Shown here: one piece after another, positions 1-12,693 of the stretch
How the letters are laid out: every line of letters starts with the position of its first letter
How positions within the stretch are numbered: position 1 is the first letter of the stretch
Source: Lampris incognitus
Taxonomy: Eukaryota; Chordata; Actinopteri; Lampriformes; Lampridae
Reading direction: 5' to 3'
Length of the DNA stretch: 64,000 nt
Assembly: GCF_029633865.1 (NCBI RefSeq)
Contig: NC_079215.1
Span: 47,305,786 to 47,369,785 of the forward strand
Position numbers and translations under genes: made by a program
The notes under the pieces: model-generated
Seen by the model: the letters and a program-made list of their open reading frames with translations, nothing else
Databases searched by the model: none
What the model was told of the DNA's origin: nothing

Positions 1-484
1 CTGTTTTACTAAAATACAGTATTTTCTCTATTTGGGCTTAAATATGAAGGGCACACTAAATAGGCTGCAGAGTTGGCTTTTTCTTCCTTTTTTTTTTTTT
101 AATCACTACAGTCTATACCGGAAGATCCAGTTTCTTTAGATTATACTTGTGAGTCAAGGTAGGTCTCCACAAGAGAAGTTATGTTTAAATGGGCCAAGGT
201 TACAGTGAGAAGACACTTTCTTTTAAATCAAAGGCCGATATGAAAAAACACTGGGGTCGACTATGCTATTGGAATCCAGATTATTCAAATTTCATAATTT
301 TGAGCAGACTTTCACACAAGATAGGCATAACAATGTAGCAACATATATACATGCATACACACACACACACACAGATAAAGAGAGAGAGACAGGGAAGGTG
401 ATCAGGACGGAAGGGGTGGAGCTACCAGAAGGCAGGATTGCAGACATTAGTACAAGACAGTTACCTGTGTATCCCACAGGCCAA
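1..484. other. Intronic sequence, no gene seen
   Basis: Probably part of the elf2 intron that runs off the left edge. It holds a T-rich tract near 90-102 and a short CA run near 358-373. I see no conserved coding exon on either strand. The short open frames across the CA run are low-complexity artefacts. Confidence 0.4.
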
Positions 485-1490
<1,006 letters not shown>

Positions 1491-2324
1491 ACTTACAAAT
1501 CAGAAAACATTAATCTACATTCATTTCAAGTCCAACTACCTTATGTGAAGGTGTCTTGGGATGATTAAGAACTATATTTTAAACATTTATCTTTACATTT
1601 TAAAGACAAAATGTCCTTGTAGCTTTAGTCAGTATTCTAACACCTTATGGAAACTGCATGACAAATTTTCTGAGCAAGCATATCCACCAGGTGGCAATGT
1701 CTGCCAGACAGCAGCGATAGGTAATATGGACAGTGAATCCAAGGACTTCCAAGTCACCGTTGCACACTGAGCTGGTATAAGCGGTATTTGCTGGATTCAT
1801 GTTTGAAAAATCCAACCATAGTAAATGAACTACAGTGAAAACAAATTAAAAAAAGAAAGAAAGAAAGAAAGACATCCCACATCGACTGTTAGGGGACAAC
1901 AAACCAATCAAATATTATATATAGCTTTGCAAACCTCCCATCTAGATTCATGTTAATAAACCAACACCTAGATTAATGTTAATAAACCAACAGAGACTAC
2001 ATTTTAATGCTTTTTTTTAGAGGGGCGATATTAACTCTAATAGTGGTGAATCTAGGCAGCTGGAAAAAGATAAACTGAATAACACATAAGAAACTTCTCT
2101 TGGAAATACAAGTACCCAACAGCTGCAACAAAATATTGCCCGTTCTGAAGCTTTTCAGGACTGGACAAATCTTTCCTTGATCAAGATTCATAGAACCAGA
2201 ACTACATTCTCATCTCTGATACATGCAGTACAGCAATGTAAACACACAGACATGACACATTGGCATAACCCCATATTCACTCGATCCATTCTCAGTGATA
2301 CAATGTGCAGAGGATACTCTGGAT

Positions 2325-2526
2325 CAGGGATGGGCAACATGATCCAGAAAGGGCCGGTGTGGGTGCAGGTCTTTGTTCCAATCAAGCAGTTACACACCTG
2401 ATTCTATTAGTCAACCAACAGTCTTTGGTAAGGACCTTGATTTGTAGACTCAGATGTGTAACGGCTTGATTGGATCAAAGACCTGCACCCACACCAGCCC
2501 TTTCTGGACCATGTTGTCCATCCCTG
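2325..2526. mobile_element. hAT-type MITE with 8-bp target duplication
   Basis: The first about 50 bp (CAGGGATGGGCAACATGATC...) are repeated inverted at the other end (...GTTGTCCATCCCTG). The word CTCTGGAT flanks both sides exactly (2317-2324 and 2527-2534), the 8-bp duplication expected of hAT elements. The 202-bp element is non-coding and non-autonomous. Its arms contain the matching words GGTGTGGGTGCAGGTCTTTG and its complement. Confidence 0.85.
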
Positions 2527-2839
2527 CTCTGGATGATGCTGATGCTTTAAACTGTGCAGGTACAGATCAAATCTGAGCAATTCAAATTTAATGCCCAGGC
2601 TCATAAACAAGCTGGATGGGTCAATCCTGGCAAACTGACAACGCAAAACAAGCTTGGTGGGTATCAGGGTTTAAAACCTGGTTAGTCTGCTCTGCTTGGT
2701 TTGATAGTTTAAAGACCCCATGAAATGAAAAATGCATTTTCATTCCTGTTACCTCTTATCTGTATTTCAATTACATCTATTCAACACTACATTTTAGAAA
2801 TTCACAAAAAACATTGTTTTATTTATCTGCTTATAAGAA

Positions 2840-3380
2840 CAATATGCATGCTCAATAATCCAGGTAAGATAATCAAACAAGGCTGAATCCAAGTTGTAGT
2901 CAGATGAACTGATTCAACCTTCTTTTTTGGGGGGGGGGGGGGTTCCTCCTTTTTCTCCCCAATTGTACTTTGCCTATCACCCCACTCGCTGCTCCACCCC
3001 CTCTGCTGATCCGGGGAGGGCTGCAGACTACCACATCCCTCCTACGATACATGTGGAGTCGCCAGCTGGTCCTTTTAACCTGACAGTGAGGAGTTTCGCC
3101 AGGGGATGTAGCGCGTGGGAGGATCCCGCTATTCCCCCCAGTTCCCCCTCCCCCCTGAACAGGCTCCCCGGCTGACCATAGGAGGCGCTAGCGCAGCGAC
3201 CAGGACACATTCCCACAGCCGGCTTCCCACCTGCAGACACGGCCAATTGTGTCTGTAGGGGCGCCCAACCAAGCCAGAGGTAACACGCGGATTCGAACTG
3301 GCGAGCCCTGTGTTGGTAGGCGACTGAATAGACCGCCACTTCACCCGCCCTAATTCAACCTTCTTTGATTATAAGAACAA
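2840..3380. repeat. Hairpin repeat (TGCTCAATAATCCAGGTAAG family), split by a SINE
   Basis: Starts with the family signature also found near 4209, 12709 and 18193 and folds back on itself: AATCAAACAAGGCTGAATC on the left pairs imperfectly with GATTCAACCTTCTTTGATT on the right. A SINE (2926-3352) has landed in the right arm. The outer boundaries are approximate. Confidence 0.55.
2926..3352 (-). mobile_element. tRNA-derived SINE (family 1), inverted, with 14-bp target duplication
   Basis: On the minus strand it begins with a tRNA-like head holding an intact B-box-like word (GTTCGAATCC type), a conserved body, and ends in a GC-rich tail followed by a poly-C/G run. The word ATTCAACCTTCTTT flanks it at 2912-2925 and 3353-3366. 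Sister copies lie at 21571-22000, 25365-25765 and 57806-58250. Non-coding; frames through it are shadows. Confidence 0.85.
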
Positions 3381-4204
3381 TGTTTTTCTCTGAAAAATAC
3401 AATAAATTTTAGTTATGTCAGCCCATACTTGTGGGAGTAAAAAAAAAAGTTCAATGAGAGATTGTGTGAGATTGCGAGGACTAGCAATCTTCTTCCACCA
3501 AACTGAAACTAGCAATTAGCAAACTGATGTCTACGTTCTTCTAAAAACCTCAGCCATTATTAGCCGTTAGTCAAATCAAACTACCTCCACCTCACAAATC
3601 CCACCCGACTGTTCGGTTTGATTCAGATGTACAACAATTTTTGGAAGTTGGTGGTGCTCTATATGCCACTTCACAGGACCTTTAATGCTTAACCCACAAC
3701 ATCGGGGTTTCAATTGGCACAAGTTTGCAAGCAACAAAAGTGATGTAAGAGGTGCACTTTACAAAGATGACTGACAAAAAAAAAAAAAAAAACAGACTGT
3801 GCAGTCTATAAACATCAAAGCAATGGCACTCGACAACATTGTCCAGAAGTGAAGTGGCAAAGCTGGGGAAACATCAAATTAACCCCCCCCTAAAATTAAT
3901 TTTGTGAGTCCTGAGAATGACATCTGTAGCTTCATGTGAGCTGCCATATTGAACACAGAATATTAAAAACCATGTGTTTTGATAATAGTACAAGGTGACA
4001 ATTTATAGAAAAGTGATGAAGGAAAGAATATTCCTATAAATTTTTTTACAACCTGGGTCTTATTTTCATAGTTTTTGCCATCGTGCATATAAGTTATATC
4101 ATTTAATTCACTGGCTTAATTTTAAAGATTTTGAATACAGGACCAGACTAGACAGAGCGTCTTATGGGCAAACAAACAAGCCTGTCCTTTCCACAAAAAA
4201 AACC

Positions 4205-4650
4205 CTTTAAAAAAATGTCTATACATGCTCAATAATCCAAGTAAGAAAATCAAATAAGGTTGAATCAGTTCATCTGGATACAATGGTTATTGACAGATAC
4301 GTTTCATCACTCATCTAAGTGACATCTTCAGTCTAAACTGACTGCAGGTATCCCCACCCTTATAAACAATACAGTACAATACAGTTGCATAACGACTGAA
4401 ACCACTGCTCAGTTTCATATGAAATATGGGCATGACCATTAACTACAGTCCCTCCCCCTCGGTTCCGGGATGGTCATTCCCTCTTAACATATATGGCCTC
4501 TGACTCCCTGTTCAAACCAGCGTTCCTCCCTATCAAGGATGTGCACGGGGATAGGAAGGAGCGCTGGTTTGAACAGGGAGTCAAAGAGGCCATCTATGTT
4601 AAGAGGGAACGTTGTAAAGTTGTGCCCAGCAGTGGTGCCATATCCAAGAT
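4205..4650 (+). repeat. TGCTCAATAATCC-family repeat with a coding remnant, possibly Penelope-like
   Basis: Carries the family signature near 4209, then the shared block AACTGACTGCAGGTATCCCC near 4336-4355. Near 4560-4610 a remnant reads RWFEQGVKEAIYVKRE on the plus strand. From memory this resembles the tail of ORFs in Penelope-like retroelements of fish, but I cannot confirm it. The segment 4496-4592 is itself an inverted repeat: the words around CCTCTGACTCCCTGTTCAAA pair with TTTGAACAGGGAGTCAAAGAGG. Confidence 0.45.
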
Positions 4651-5041
4651 CTCTGATGAAAACAGTATGCAAAATATCATAAACAATATGCACAAAAACA
4701 TCAAAATAAGCCCCAGGTTGTAAAGAACTGAAATTATCCTTTAAACTCAACAGTGACTATTATACAGTTCAACAGTACAAAGCTTTGTGTGAACTGACTT
4801 CTAAACCAAAAGGGAGATTTACCAAAATATCCTAATATTTTTTGGTTGAGCATTAGTGACTAAGCACAAGGACTGGTTCATTTGTCATTAAAACAATTAT
4901 CCCCTTTCTCTCACAAAGAATTTGAGTCTTTTGACCATAACCTTCATGTCCCTCCTGCTACTAATAGATGTTACCAGACTACAGATGCTGCAGAAATAAT
5001 AGCATCTGTACTCAATGACAAACAACTGAAGTATACCTCAC
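4651..5041. other. elf2 intron, nothing further recognised
   Basis: A/T-rich intronic sequence directly downstream of the elf2 exon 2 donor. I found no ETS-domain exon here or anywhere to the left, so the rest of elf2 lies outside the window. Confidence 0.5.
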
Positions 5042-5551
5042 CTGCCTCCACCTGTGTCTCCACCTCCTGCTCATCGCCCACCTCCTGCATCAGGTAGTCC
5101 TCATCATTGTACACCAACACTTGGGCCGAGAAGCTCTGCTCCTCTGTCAGCTTGGCACCGGGCAGCTCCTCCACTATCACTGCTGGGTACTGCTCCATCT
5201 CTGCTTCATCCTGTACCTCATCGTAGACTTCCTCAGCCTCACACTCGCCCTCCACCTCTCCTTCCAGCTCCACCTCGACCTCACACTCTCCGTCCAGCTG
5301 GGGAAAGTCATAGAAATGGGAGAAAAGAGGAGGACAGACATAGTTACAGGGAAAAATACAGAGAAATTAGGACAGAGAGCAGTGTTTGGTATTTATAAGT
5401 ACAGTTCAAGCATTGCTTTTGTTGTTGTTGGTGTGTGTGTGTGTGTGTGTGTGCTCTCATGTCCATATTGCCCCACCTGCTGTGGATCCTCCATGGCTGT
5501 GACATACTCCACCACAGTCCCCCCACTGTCGACAAGCACCACTGAGGTCAT
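5042..5551 (-). CDS. elf2: ELF2-like ETS transcription factor, first two coding exons (partial)
   Basis: Exon with the start codon is 5642-5477 (ATG at 5551, 25 codons, donor GTGGGG); the next is 5297-5042 (acceptor CCCCAG, donor GTGAGG, phase 1). The protein opens MTSVVLVDSGGTVVEYV, close to the start of human ELF2, then a strongly acidic stretch, then YPAVIVEELPGA and SAQVLVYNDEDYLMQEV, which match the N-terminal activation segment of the ELF1/2/4 family. ELF2 (NERF) is a nuclear DNA-binding regulator of lymphoid, vascular and housekeeping genes; the ETS domain would be encoded off the left edge. Compared with human ELF2, the acidic spacer between the start and YPAVIVE is longer and rich in E-V-E repeats. 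The start is chosen by homology. An overlapping upstream ORF begins 7 nt earlier. Which of the fish elf2 duplicates this is cannot be told. Confidence 0.85.
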
Positions 5552-5558
5552 GACTCAT
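5460..5558 (-). promoter_or_regulatory. Upstream ORF overlapping the elf2 start codon (begins in the leader exon)
   Basis: On the minus strand an ATG at 5558-5556 lies 7 nt before the elf2 ATG in another frame. It reads through the rest of the exon without a stop and, after splicing to the 5297 acceptor, terminates at a TGA six codons into the next exon, giving about 32 codons. Such an overlapping uORF would lower initiation at the elf2 ATG or favour leaky scanning. Inferred from sequence only. Confidence 0.4.
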
Positions 5559-5642
5559 GCTCGTCTGGAAGTTGCTCTCTGCCAATGGCTCTCCACAGCA
5601 CCTCCACCTGTTGGCCTCCGGTGCTGTGGGAAGCAACCGGCC

Positions 5643-7149
5643 CTACAGAGAGAGAGAAATTGAAAGTGGGAGAGGGTGGGGTTGTTTTAGACAGCTTCAG
5701 ATTCCTGAAAAAATTAAGTTATATAACTTACACAAGACTTACTGAGGCAAAGCACACAAAGTTAATTATCGCTCTTGCCTATTTCTAAACAAATTCCAGG
5801 GTGTTAGAAGATACAACCACCTCTCATGACCCTGCTGCAGCTCACTCCACCCAGTCTACCCCTAACTCCAGTCCACAGACAGCTCGGTGAAGGACCACGC
5901 CTCCTCAATCTTCTCCCTCTAGCTTTGGCCCTGCAGGATGTGCCTGTCTGCCAATACAGGAAGTTAGAAACGGACGGGAAGCTGACTCTCTTCTCTCTCT
6001 CTCACGCACACACACACACGGTCCAGTGGAAGACTAAGGGAAAGATGGAACCATGGTAACAGTCGCTAAGAACTACAGGGTCCTTATTTCCCCCCTCCCT
6101 GCTGCTCTTTGAGCTAACAATAGGATACCAGGGAGATGGGAAGGCAAGCAGATGGAGAAGGCAGACACACAGACAAGATGCACATATATACTCACAAACA
6201 CATAAATATAGACCTAGAAATTAAGATGAAGCTAAAACTGATTAAAAAGTCTGACAGACCACACAACGTTGATGTAATATCACAGCAACGAGTCGGGGTA
6301 TGGCCCAGTAAATTTGGATATACAAAGGCATTCTCTTGCAAGTTGCACAATTACTTACATTTCCCCATCCTACAGAAAGCTTGTACAGCTTTGTATCTTT
6401 CTTAAAACTGTTCCCATCAAAGCCCAAGCATTCTCCACAATTTAAAAATTAATTTTTACAAGGGCTTGAACAGTTCTAACATTGTCTGCCTTTGATTACA
6501 GTAAAATTAGGCAAAATTAGAAATGTGAAATGCATGCAGGGTGCAGATGATTTGGATTTTTTTTTCTTTCCACAAATCTGTTGCAGCTGCCCAACGTAAG
6601 AATTTCATAATACATGAACGTGACCAGGCTGGCGTTTCCTCAGACACAGAGACTGACATGGGATCTGCTCTAATGGGACACCTCTACTCAATAATTCAGC
6701 AGATTACGGATATATAGAACTGGAAGTGGAAAAGGTCAGTTTGAAGTTTCATGGTGCGCACAAAAGTATTCTGCAACCCCACCGTGACCCATATACACCC
6801 ACGTTCGCAACTCAGGCAATTAGATGTCTTCCTGCATGATCTGTAGAGCAGTGCAATCTACCTCTAATTTTCTTTAGCAATGAACCATACACAAACATTT
6901 TCAATCCTGGCGACGCAAGAAGCAGAGCTACAAATATTTTCCAGCTGTTTTATGGCTCTGCAATTTCCGTATTCAAACTGCTTTCAAACAATCCCCAACC
7001 GTTCTAAAATGTGCCAGTGTGCAGACTAGGCTTGCAAGACTGAGTTGCACTAGACAGTCCAGCACCGCTCTCTGAGATTAGTTTCCCAAATTAACATTTG
7101 TCTCTTTCACACTTTGTGCAAGTGAAGACTGCTTGGGTAAACACACACA

Positions 7150-7185
<36 letters not shown>

Positions 7186-10100
7186 GAATGAGGGAGTCAA
7201 GCTCAACTGGTCTCAATTGACTATCAGCATAAATTCTGAGCTGCTGACATTAGTTTAAGTCATTTTAGAGAAAAGACACAAAGTGGTAAAATGCCAAAAT
7301 GTCTCGTAGCAAAGGCAAATTATCAGCCACAATCAAAAATTAACTGCATTTGGCTGGAGGCCTGTCCTCATTTCCCGTCATGATTGTGAGGGCAGTGACC
7401 TCTAGATAAACTGACCGGATCACCCACCGTAGGTTAGTGATCAGGGTCTCCCTCTGCTCATGAGGGATAGTTATCCTGTCCAAGAACTAAATGAGCTTGA
7501 TATGACAACCACAAAGAAACACCAACTCACCCCTGGTGATATTTCTGTCACTCTCGTCATTGTGAACTTTTGAATACATACACACTTAGGTTACTTCGGG
7601 TAAGTGTGTGTGTGTGTGTAAGCGTGTTCTACAGGTTTTCACTGGGTGTGCAGCCCGCTGTGACAATGTACCATCGGTTTGCTATCCTGCAGACGTGGCA
7701 CCCATGCAACAATCACACTTTCATCACCCTTTTTACCCATGTTTAATTCCCTTTATACGGTTTGTGATGCATTTGTTTAAATCATATTTCACCTTCCTTT
7801 ATTCATTCAAACATGTATCAGTAATGTATGGGGTCTGTTACAGTATTTGGGTTTAGCTGCTGTAGCTTTAGTGGTAAAGTGCATGAAAATAAAAGGACGG
7901 CTTGCTATCAACTTCTCCCCTCACAAGGAAACATGCCAGAGCACATGAGAAAGTGCAAAAAAACAGCCAAACAGGAAGTATCGAGAGAAACAGAGAGACA
8001 GAAAGAGAGAGAGAGAGACAACGAGAGAGAACAGAGACAGAACAGGGCATGTCCTTGATGACTGAAGGCTCAGTCTGCATATTTTCACTTGTTCAAGAAT
8101 CGGGAACCAATCTGACAATATGACCCAGTTTTAGGGCACAATCAGTCTTAATAGTCTTGATAATGACGAATGTTTTTCTCTCCGGACATCTTGTGAGGCA
8201 GAACATTTCTGTATGACAGATCGGCACCGCTCTCCAATTCTGATTGTACATAAAAACCTTTTTCATTTTCCAAAATAAGACAATTGGTGAATGCTACAAG
8301 ATTTCTCTGTGTGCACACATTAAAAACATCCTTGCATACAAACCATTGTTGAGTGAGGCCCATTATGCTTAGATAACATTTTAAGAGTTGCTCATAACCT
8401 TACAGACTTAAAATGTTATCTCATTAAACAGGTCTTGCAAGTTCGTGAGACGTGTCTTAACAGCACACACAAGGCCAGTGCAAACACATGGCAGACAAAT
8501 CACCAATTAAATCTGACATAAAAAAAACACCCAATTCACCAAATTAAGCTGCAAACTGCCTATTGAATCTAAATCCCAATCGGTGGTACTTACAGGCCAT
8601 GGAAAATTCCATTTGAAAGAATCGATCATTGGGGGGAAAAATATTGTACGTGGCCCTTGCACCCCTTACTGTAGGGTTTCCTGTAAACTTGGGGTTCAGG
8701 GAATTGAAGCCATTTACAGTCATTGTGAGTCGCTGTGCATAAGAAAGCCGGCTAATGTCAATGTAGCCCAAAATCAATGATGGATGTCAATAGGCGCCTG
8801 ATAAGCCTGCAAGACAAGACGGGTGAGGTAAGCTCCCAAATGTCTGGACATTATACTGACTAGAGTGACTGAATCTCGTGATCACTTCGCAAACTGCAGA
8901 ATCATTCTGACAGGCCAACATTTGCCAACAAGGAATGCTTACAGACACATTAGAGCAAGCAAGAATTCAATACTTACGCGCAAGAATCTACGATACTCCC
9001 CAGGAGTGTGCTTGTATTTACTCTTAGTTCCCCATTCAAAAATAACACTAAAGTGGGGGGGAAGAGCGAAAGAACGAGAGGAACGCATTCTGGCTTTGGT
9101 GCAGAAAGAGAATCCTCTCGTCAAAGACTTTCTGTCCATCTTTCTCTCTACACTTCTCTGTCCCAACGCGCCTCTTTCCATCGGATATTTCGTACTTGTT
9201 TCCTTCTATGAATCCCTCTCTTTCTTCTGCCTGTATGCTGACTGTCTGTCAGTTCCACGCGGTGGAAGGAACCTCTCAGAGCGACTCAGCACTTCTCAGC
9301 TTCTACCCTGCCCCCCCCCTCGCCGATCACATGATGAGGGTGGAGAACGCACACGCATACTCACACACACACAAAATCACATGATCTTTCAACAACAGAG
9401 CTTTTGTTCCAAATTAGTGTGACTGGGGCTGATGCTAACAACACAACGCCCTGCTCTCTCACACACACACACGCCAAATGGCACAAAAAGTAAATACCCT
9501 GCATGTTCTACCTGACACCACACCCCCAAAATACACACACACAAAATTACAAACGAAACGGTGTTAGACTTCGAACCCTGGTGTTCCCCAGTATCGTAAA
9601 CATCTGACAAAGTCGTCATCGAGTCACATAATTACATTTCTGCTTATACTTTCAAAAATCTTCAACCAAAGCGCAGCAACCAAGCTGCCTAAAACAGAAT
9701 AAGCACCTAGGCTGGACCTACGGGTGAGTACGTCCCCTTTCTGTCCACGCACAATAAACAACCGTCAGACAGTTTGACAAGCTAACTCGACATTCCCTGT
9801 GTGCGTTTATCGACACGTCCCCACCTCTCCTATCCCCTTCCCATCATATCACCATGGGAACCCTGCCCTCATGCTCTGGGCCTGGCTATGTCCTTCAGAG
9901 CTCTCTTTGAATCCAACTGAACGTTCATGACAAAGCTCTTGGCCGAACACCATCAAACACAACAATGTAAGCAACTCATCGCCGCGTAGCCTCGAATATA
10001 TAAGGGTTAGGGCAAAAGGAAGGCTTGCCAATCATTTACCAGAAGGAATTACGGAAGAATACTTGAACACTGATAAGACAGAGGGTTAAGCGGTCCCTAT

Positions 10101-11235
10101 GCTAATGCCACAGTCTTGTTATGGGAAAGCACATAAGAAAAACTACACAGGGTAACTGTAAAACCATACTAAAGACATATATTTTACACATCATGATACT
10201 GTAGGACAGGAGTTCAAACTCGTTTTCTATTTCCTGTGGGCTTTAACTTTTTTGTTTTCTTTCTTAATGAGAATGTTGTTTATTTCATACTGTACAAATA
10301 AAAGAAAACCTTACGACAAGGACCAAGCAGGCAGCAGAGGGAAGGAAGCAAAAGCAAACACCGACTAAACTTTCAGCAAGCGATCACAAAAACGATAACG
10401 AAGTAAGCGTTTCATTGCACTGGCTTCACTGTACTCTTCACATGGCGAGTTGGCATGACACAGTATCACTAAAATATTTACTCTGATGCTGCACCTTTGT
10501 AATCTATTACATTTATCTGGCATTGTGAGGCTAAGTCAGAGTATATGTACTGAATGTATGTATGTTTATGAATGTATGTGTGCGTGGGTGTTAAAACACA
10601 GCCAGCTTAGTAAGGGGAATAATTCTGCATAGCTTTGACAACAGTGACTTGGGTAAGTCTGTGTAGCTAGTAGCATGCAGTGTTAATTGTGTGCGTACTG
10701 TCGGAGCTAGGCAGCTAGCGCCAGCAAGGATTCCCCCTTGGTGCAGTCACTTCACTGGTTGGTTAACTGTTTGTGTTGATTACAAAGAGACGAAATATGT
10801 ACGTGGTAATATTGTATTAAACCACGTAGTAAACTTATAGGAGAGTTCAGCAACGCAGGAATACTACTTCCAATGCAGTTGCCCTGATCAATGAACTAGC
10901 ACTCAAATCGTCCATACGGGACCTAACTAATGTATTGAACCTCGCTGCCTGCAGGTTACAGCTCTACGGCCAATGACCCAAATAAGCACAAAAAAACAGT
11001 GTCTTGAGTTTAAACAACAAACAACACGGCCGTTTCCTTATAGAAATCGGCTTTTTCGTTTGGTTAGAACAAATATAATTTAGGGTAAAACGAAGTCAAT
11101 GTTAAAATCGGCAATAAAGTTAGCTGACGTTAGCTAGCCAAGTCAGCTAACGCTAACCCTATTTGACAAGCTGTCAGAACCCCATTTAAATGGAGGTAAC
11201 GTTAGCTAGCGTTAGGGATTACTAAAGTACCTTAC
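5643..11235 (-). other. elf2 first intron (5' UTR intron)
   Basis: No conserved coding exon seen. It contains a CA array at about 7141-7183, a GT run at about 7605-7619, a purine-rich GA tract at about 7984-8040 and a short CA run at 9361-9374. The open frames around 8865-9422 (up to 185 codons) look like chance: their composition is not protein-like and they lack recognisable motifs. Alternative elf2 promoters could lie here, but I cannot point to one. Confidence 0.45.
7141..7183. repeat. (CA)n microsatellite
   Basis: Dinucleotide CA run with one CGCG interruption. Confidence 0.95.
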
Positions 11236-11400
11236 CTTAAATTGTTCCTACTTTCCTCGGCGATGGGTGTGCAGGTACAATGTTCAACTCACACGCCAAC
11301 GTTAGCTTGTTGGCTAATGTAATTAAAGTGTGCTGTCTCTATTTGACATCCAGTCACCTCCTTAGCTCATCTAACGTTAGCTATTGCGATTTTTCCCATT
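11236..11400 (-). promoter_or_regulatory. Candidate elf2 5' untranslated first exon and promoter
   Basis: On the minus strand the sequence ...GGAACAATTTAAG is followed by a strong donor GTAAGG at 11235. The surrounding 11.1-11.4 kb is richer in CpG than the flanks and dense in GTTAGC/GCTAAC words. It sits at a sensible distance upstream of the elf2 coding exons and on the same strand. The transcription start is not defined; the right boundary is a guess. Confidence 0.4.
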
Positions 11401-12693
11401 ATAAAGGACCCCCGAAATGGCCAGACGGATAGGAAATATATTGCAGTCGTGGTGCCCCTTGTTATCTATTGGGCACAACAAATAAATAAACTACGCCAAT
11501 TAAAAAAAAGTATTTATCAATCAAGAGAGACAGAGATAGATCCAGGTCAGAGCCAGTGTTGCCAGTTTACTTGTTTGTTTCCAGCAATGACACTCGTGAC
11601 GTCACCACGTAGAAGCGACCGTAACAGTCTCTTCAAAATCATTATGCGCGTGTCTTTAATGATTTGTTTTCCTTTTGTAATGCTTCATGTTATTTTTTTT
11701 TAATTTTACCTCCCTATCCTTGTCCTTTTTTGATGAGTATAACTTTAAACAAGAATGTTCCTTACATTACTGGTTGCGGCGTGTCACAATACTTAAACTG
11801 TTTGAACAAATTAGTATTCATTAAAAAAAAGATATATATTTTCAATACGTTACCTCTGGTCTGGTCCTTTCTTAGAAACAAAATGTATCCTTTGCATGGA
11901 AATTGAAAAAAAAAAGCTTTTAAACAAATACCAACCCCGAAATGACCTCAAAATGACATTTTGTCTCAATGCAATAAAACAAAACTCTATGATAGGCTGA
12001 AGTCCATCCATTACTTAAAGTCTCTAACTTTATCAGCCAGCGGGTCAAATAAGAGTGTTTGTCTCCACCAAGTGGTCGGTTACACAAGGTCACATTGTTG
12101 GACATTGGGCCCGAAGATACACTACATGGTCAAAAGTATGTGGACACCCAAACATCACGCCCATATGTGCTTGTTGAACATCTCGTTTCCAAACCATGGA
12201 CATTAATATGGAGTTGGCCTTTGATGCTACAACAGCCTCCACTCTTCTGGCTAGGGCTTTCCACTTGATTTTGGAACATGGCTGCGGGGATTCACTCCCA
12301 TTCAGCAAGAGCATCAGTGAGGGTGGGCACTGATGTTGGGGAGAAGGCCTGGCTCACAGTCGGTGTTACAATTCATCCCAAAGGTCAAAGAAGGTTTTCT
12401 TACCTGGATTACTGAGCATGCATCAAGTCATCCCAAAGGTGTTGGATGGGTTGAAGTCAGGCAACTCGGCAAACCGTGTCTTTATGGACCTCACTTTGTA
12501 CACGGAGGCATCGTCATGCTGAAAAAAGAAAGGGCCTTCCCCAAATTGTCACCAGAAAGTTGGAAGCACACACTTGTCTAGAATGTCATTGTATTCTGTA
12601 GCATTAAGATTTCCCTTCCCTGGAACTAAGGGGCAAAAACCATAAAAAAAACAGCCTAAGACCATTATTTCTCCTCCACCAAACTTTACAGTT

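Noticed and set aside
8865-9422. 185-codon open frame on the plus strand
   Set aside because: No recognisable domain, low-quality composition, opposite strand in an elf2 intron, no supporting splice or promoter context.
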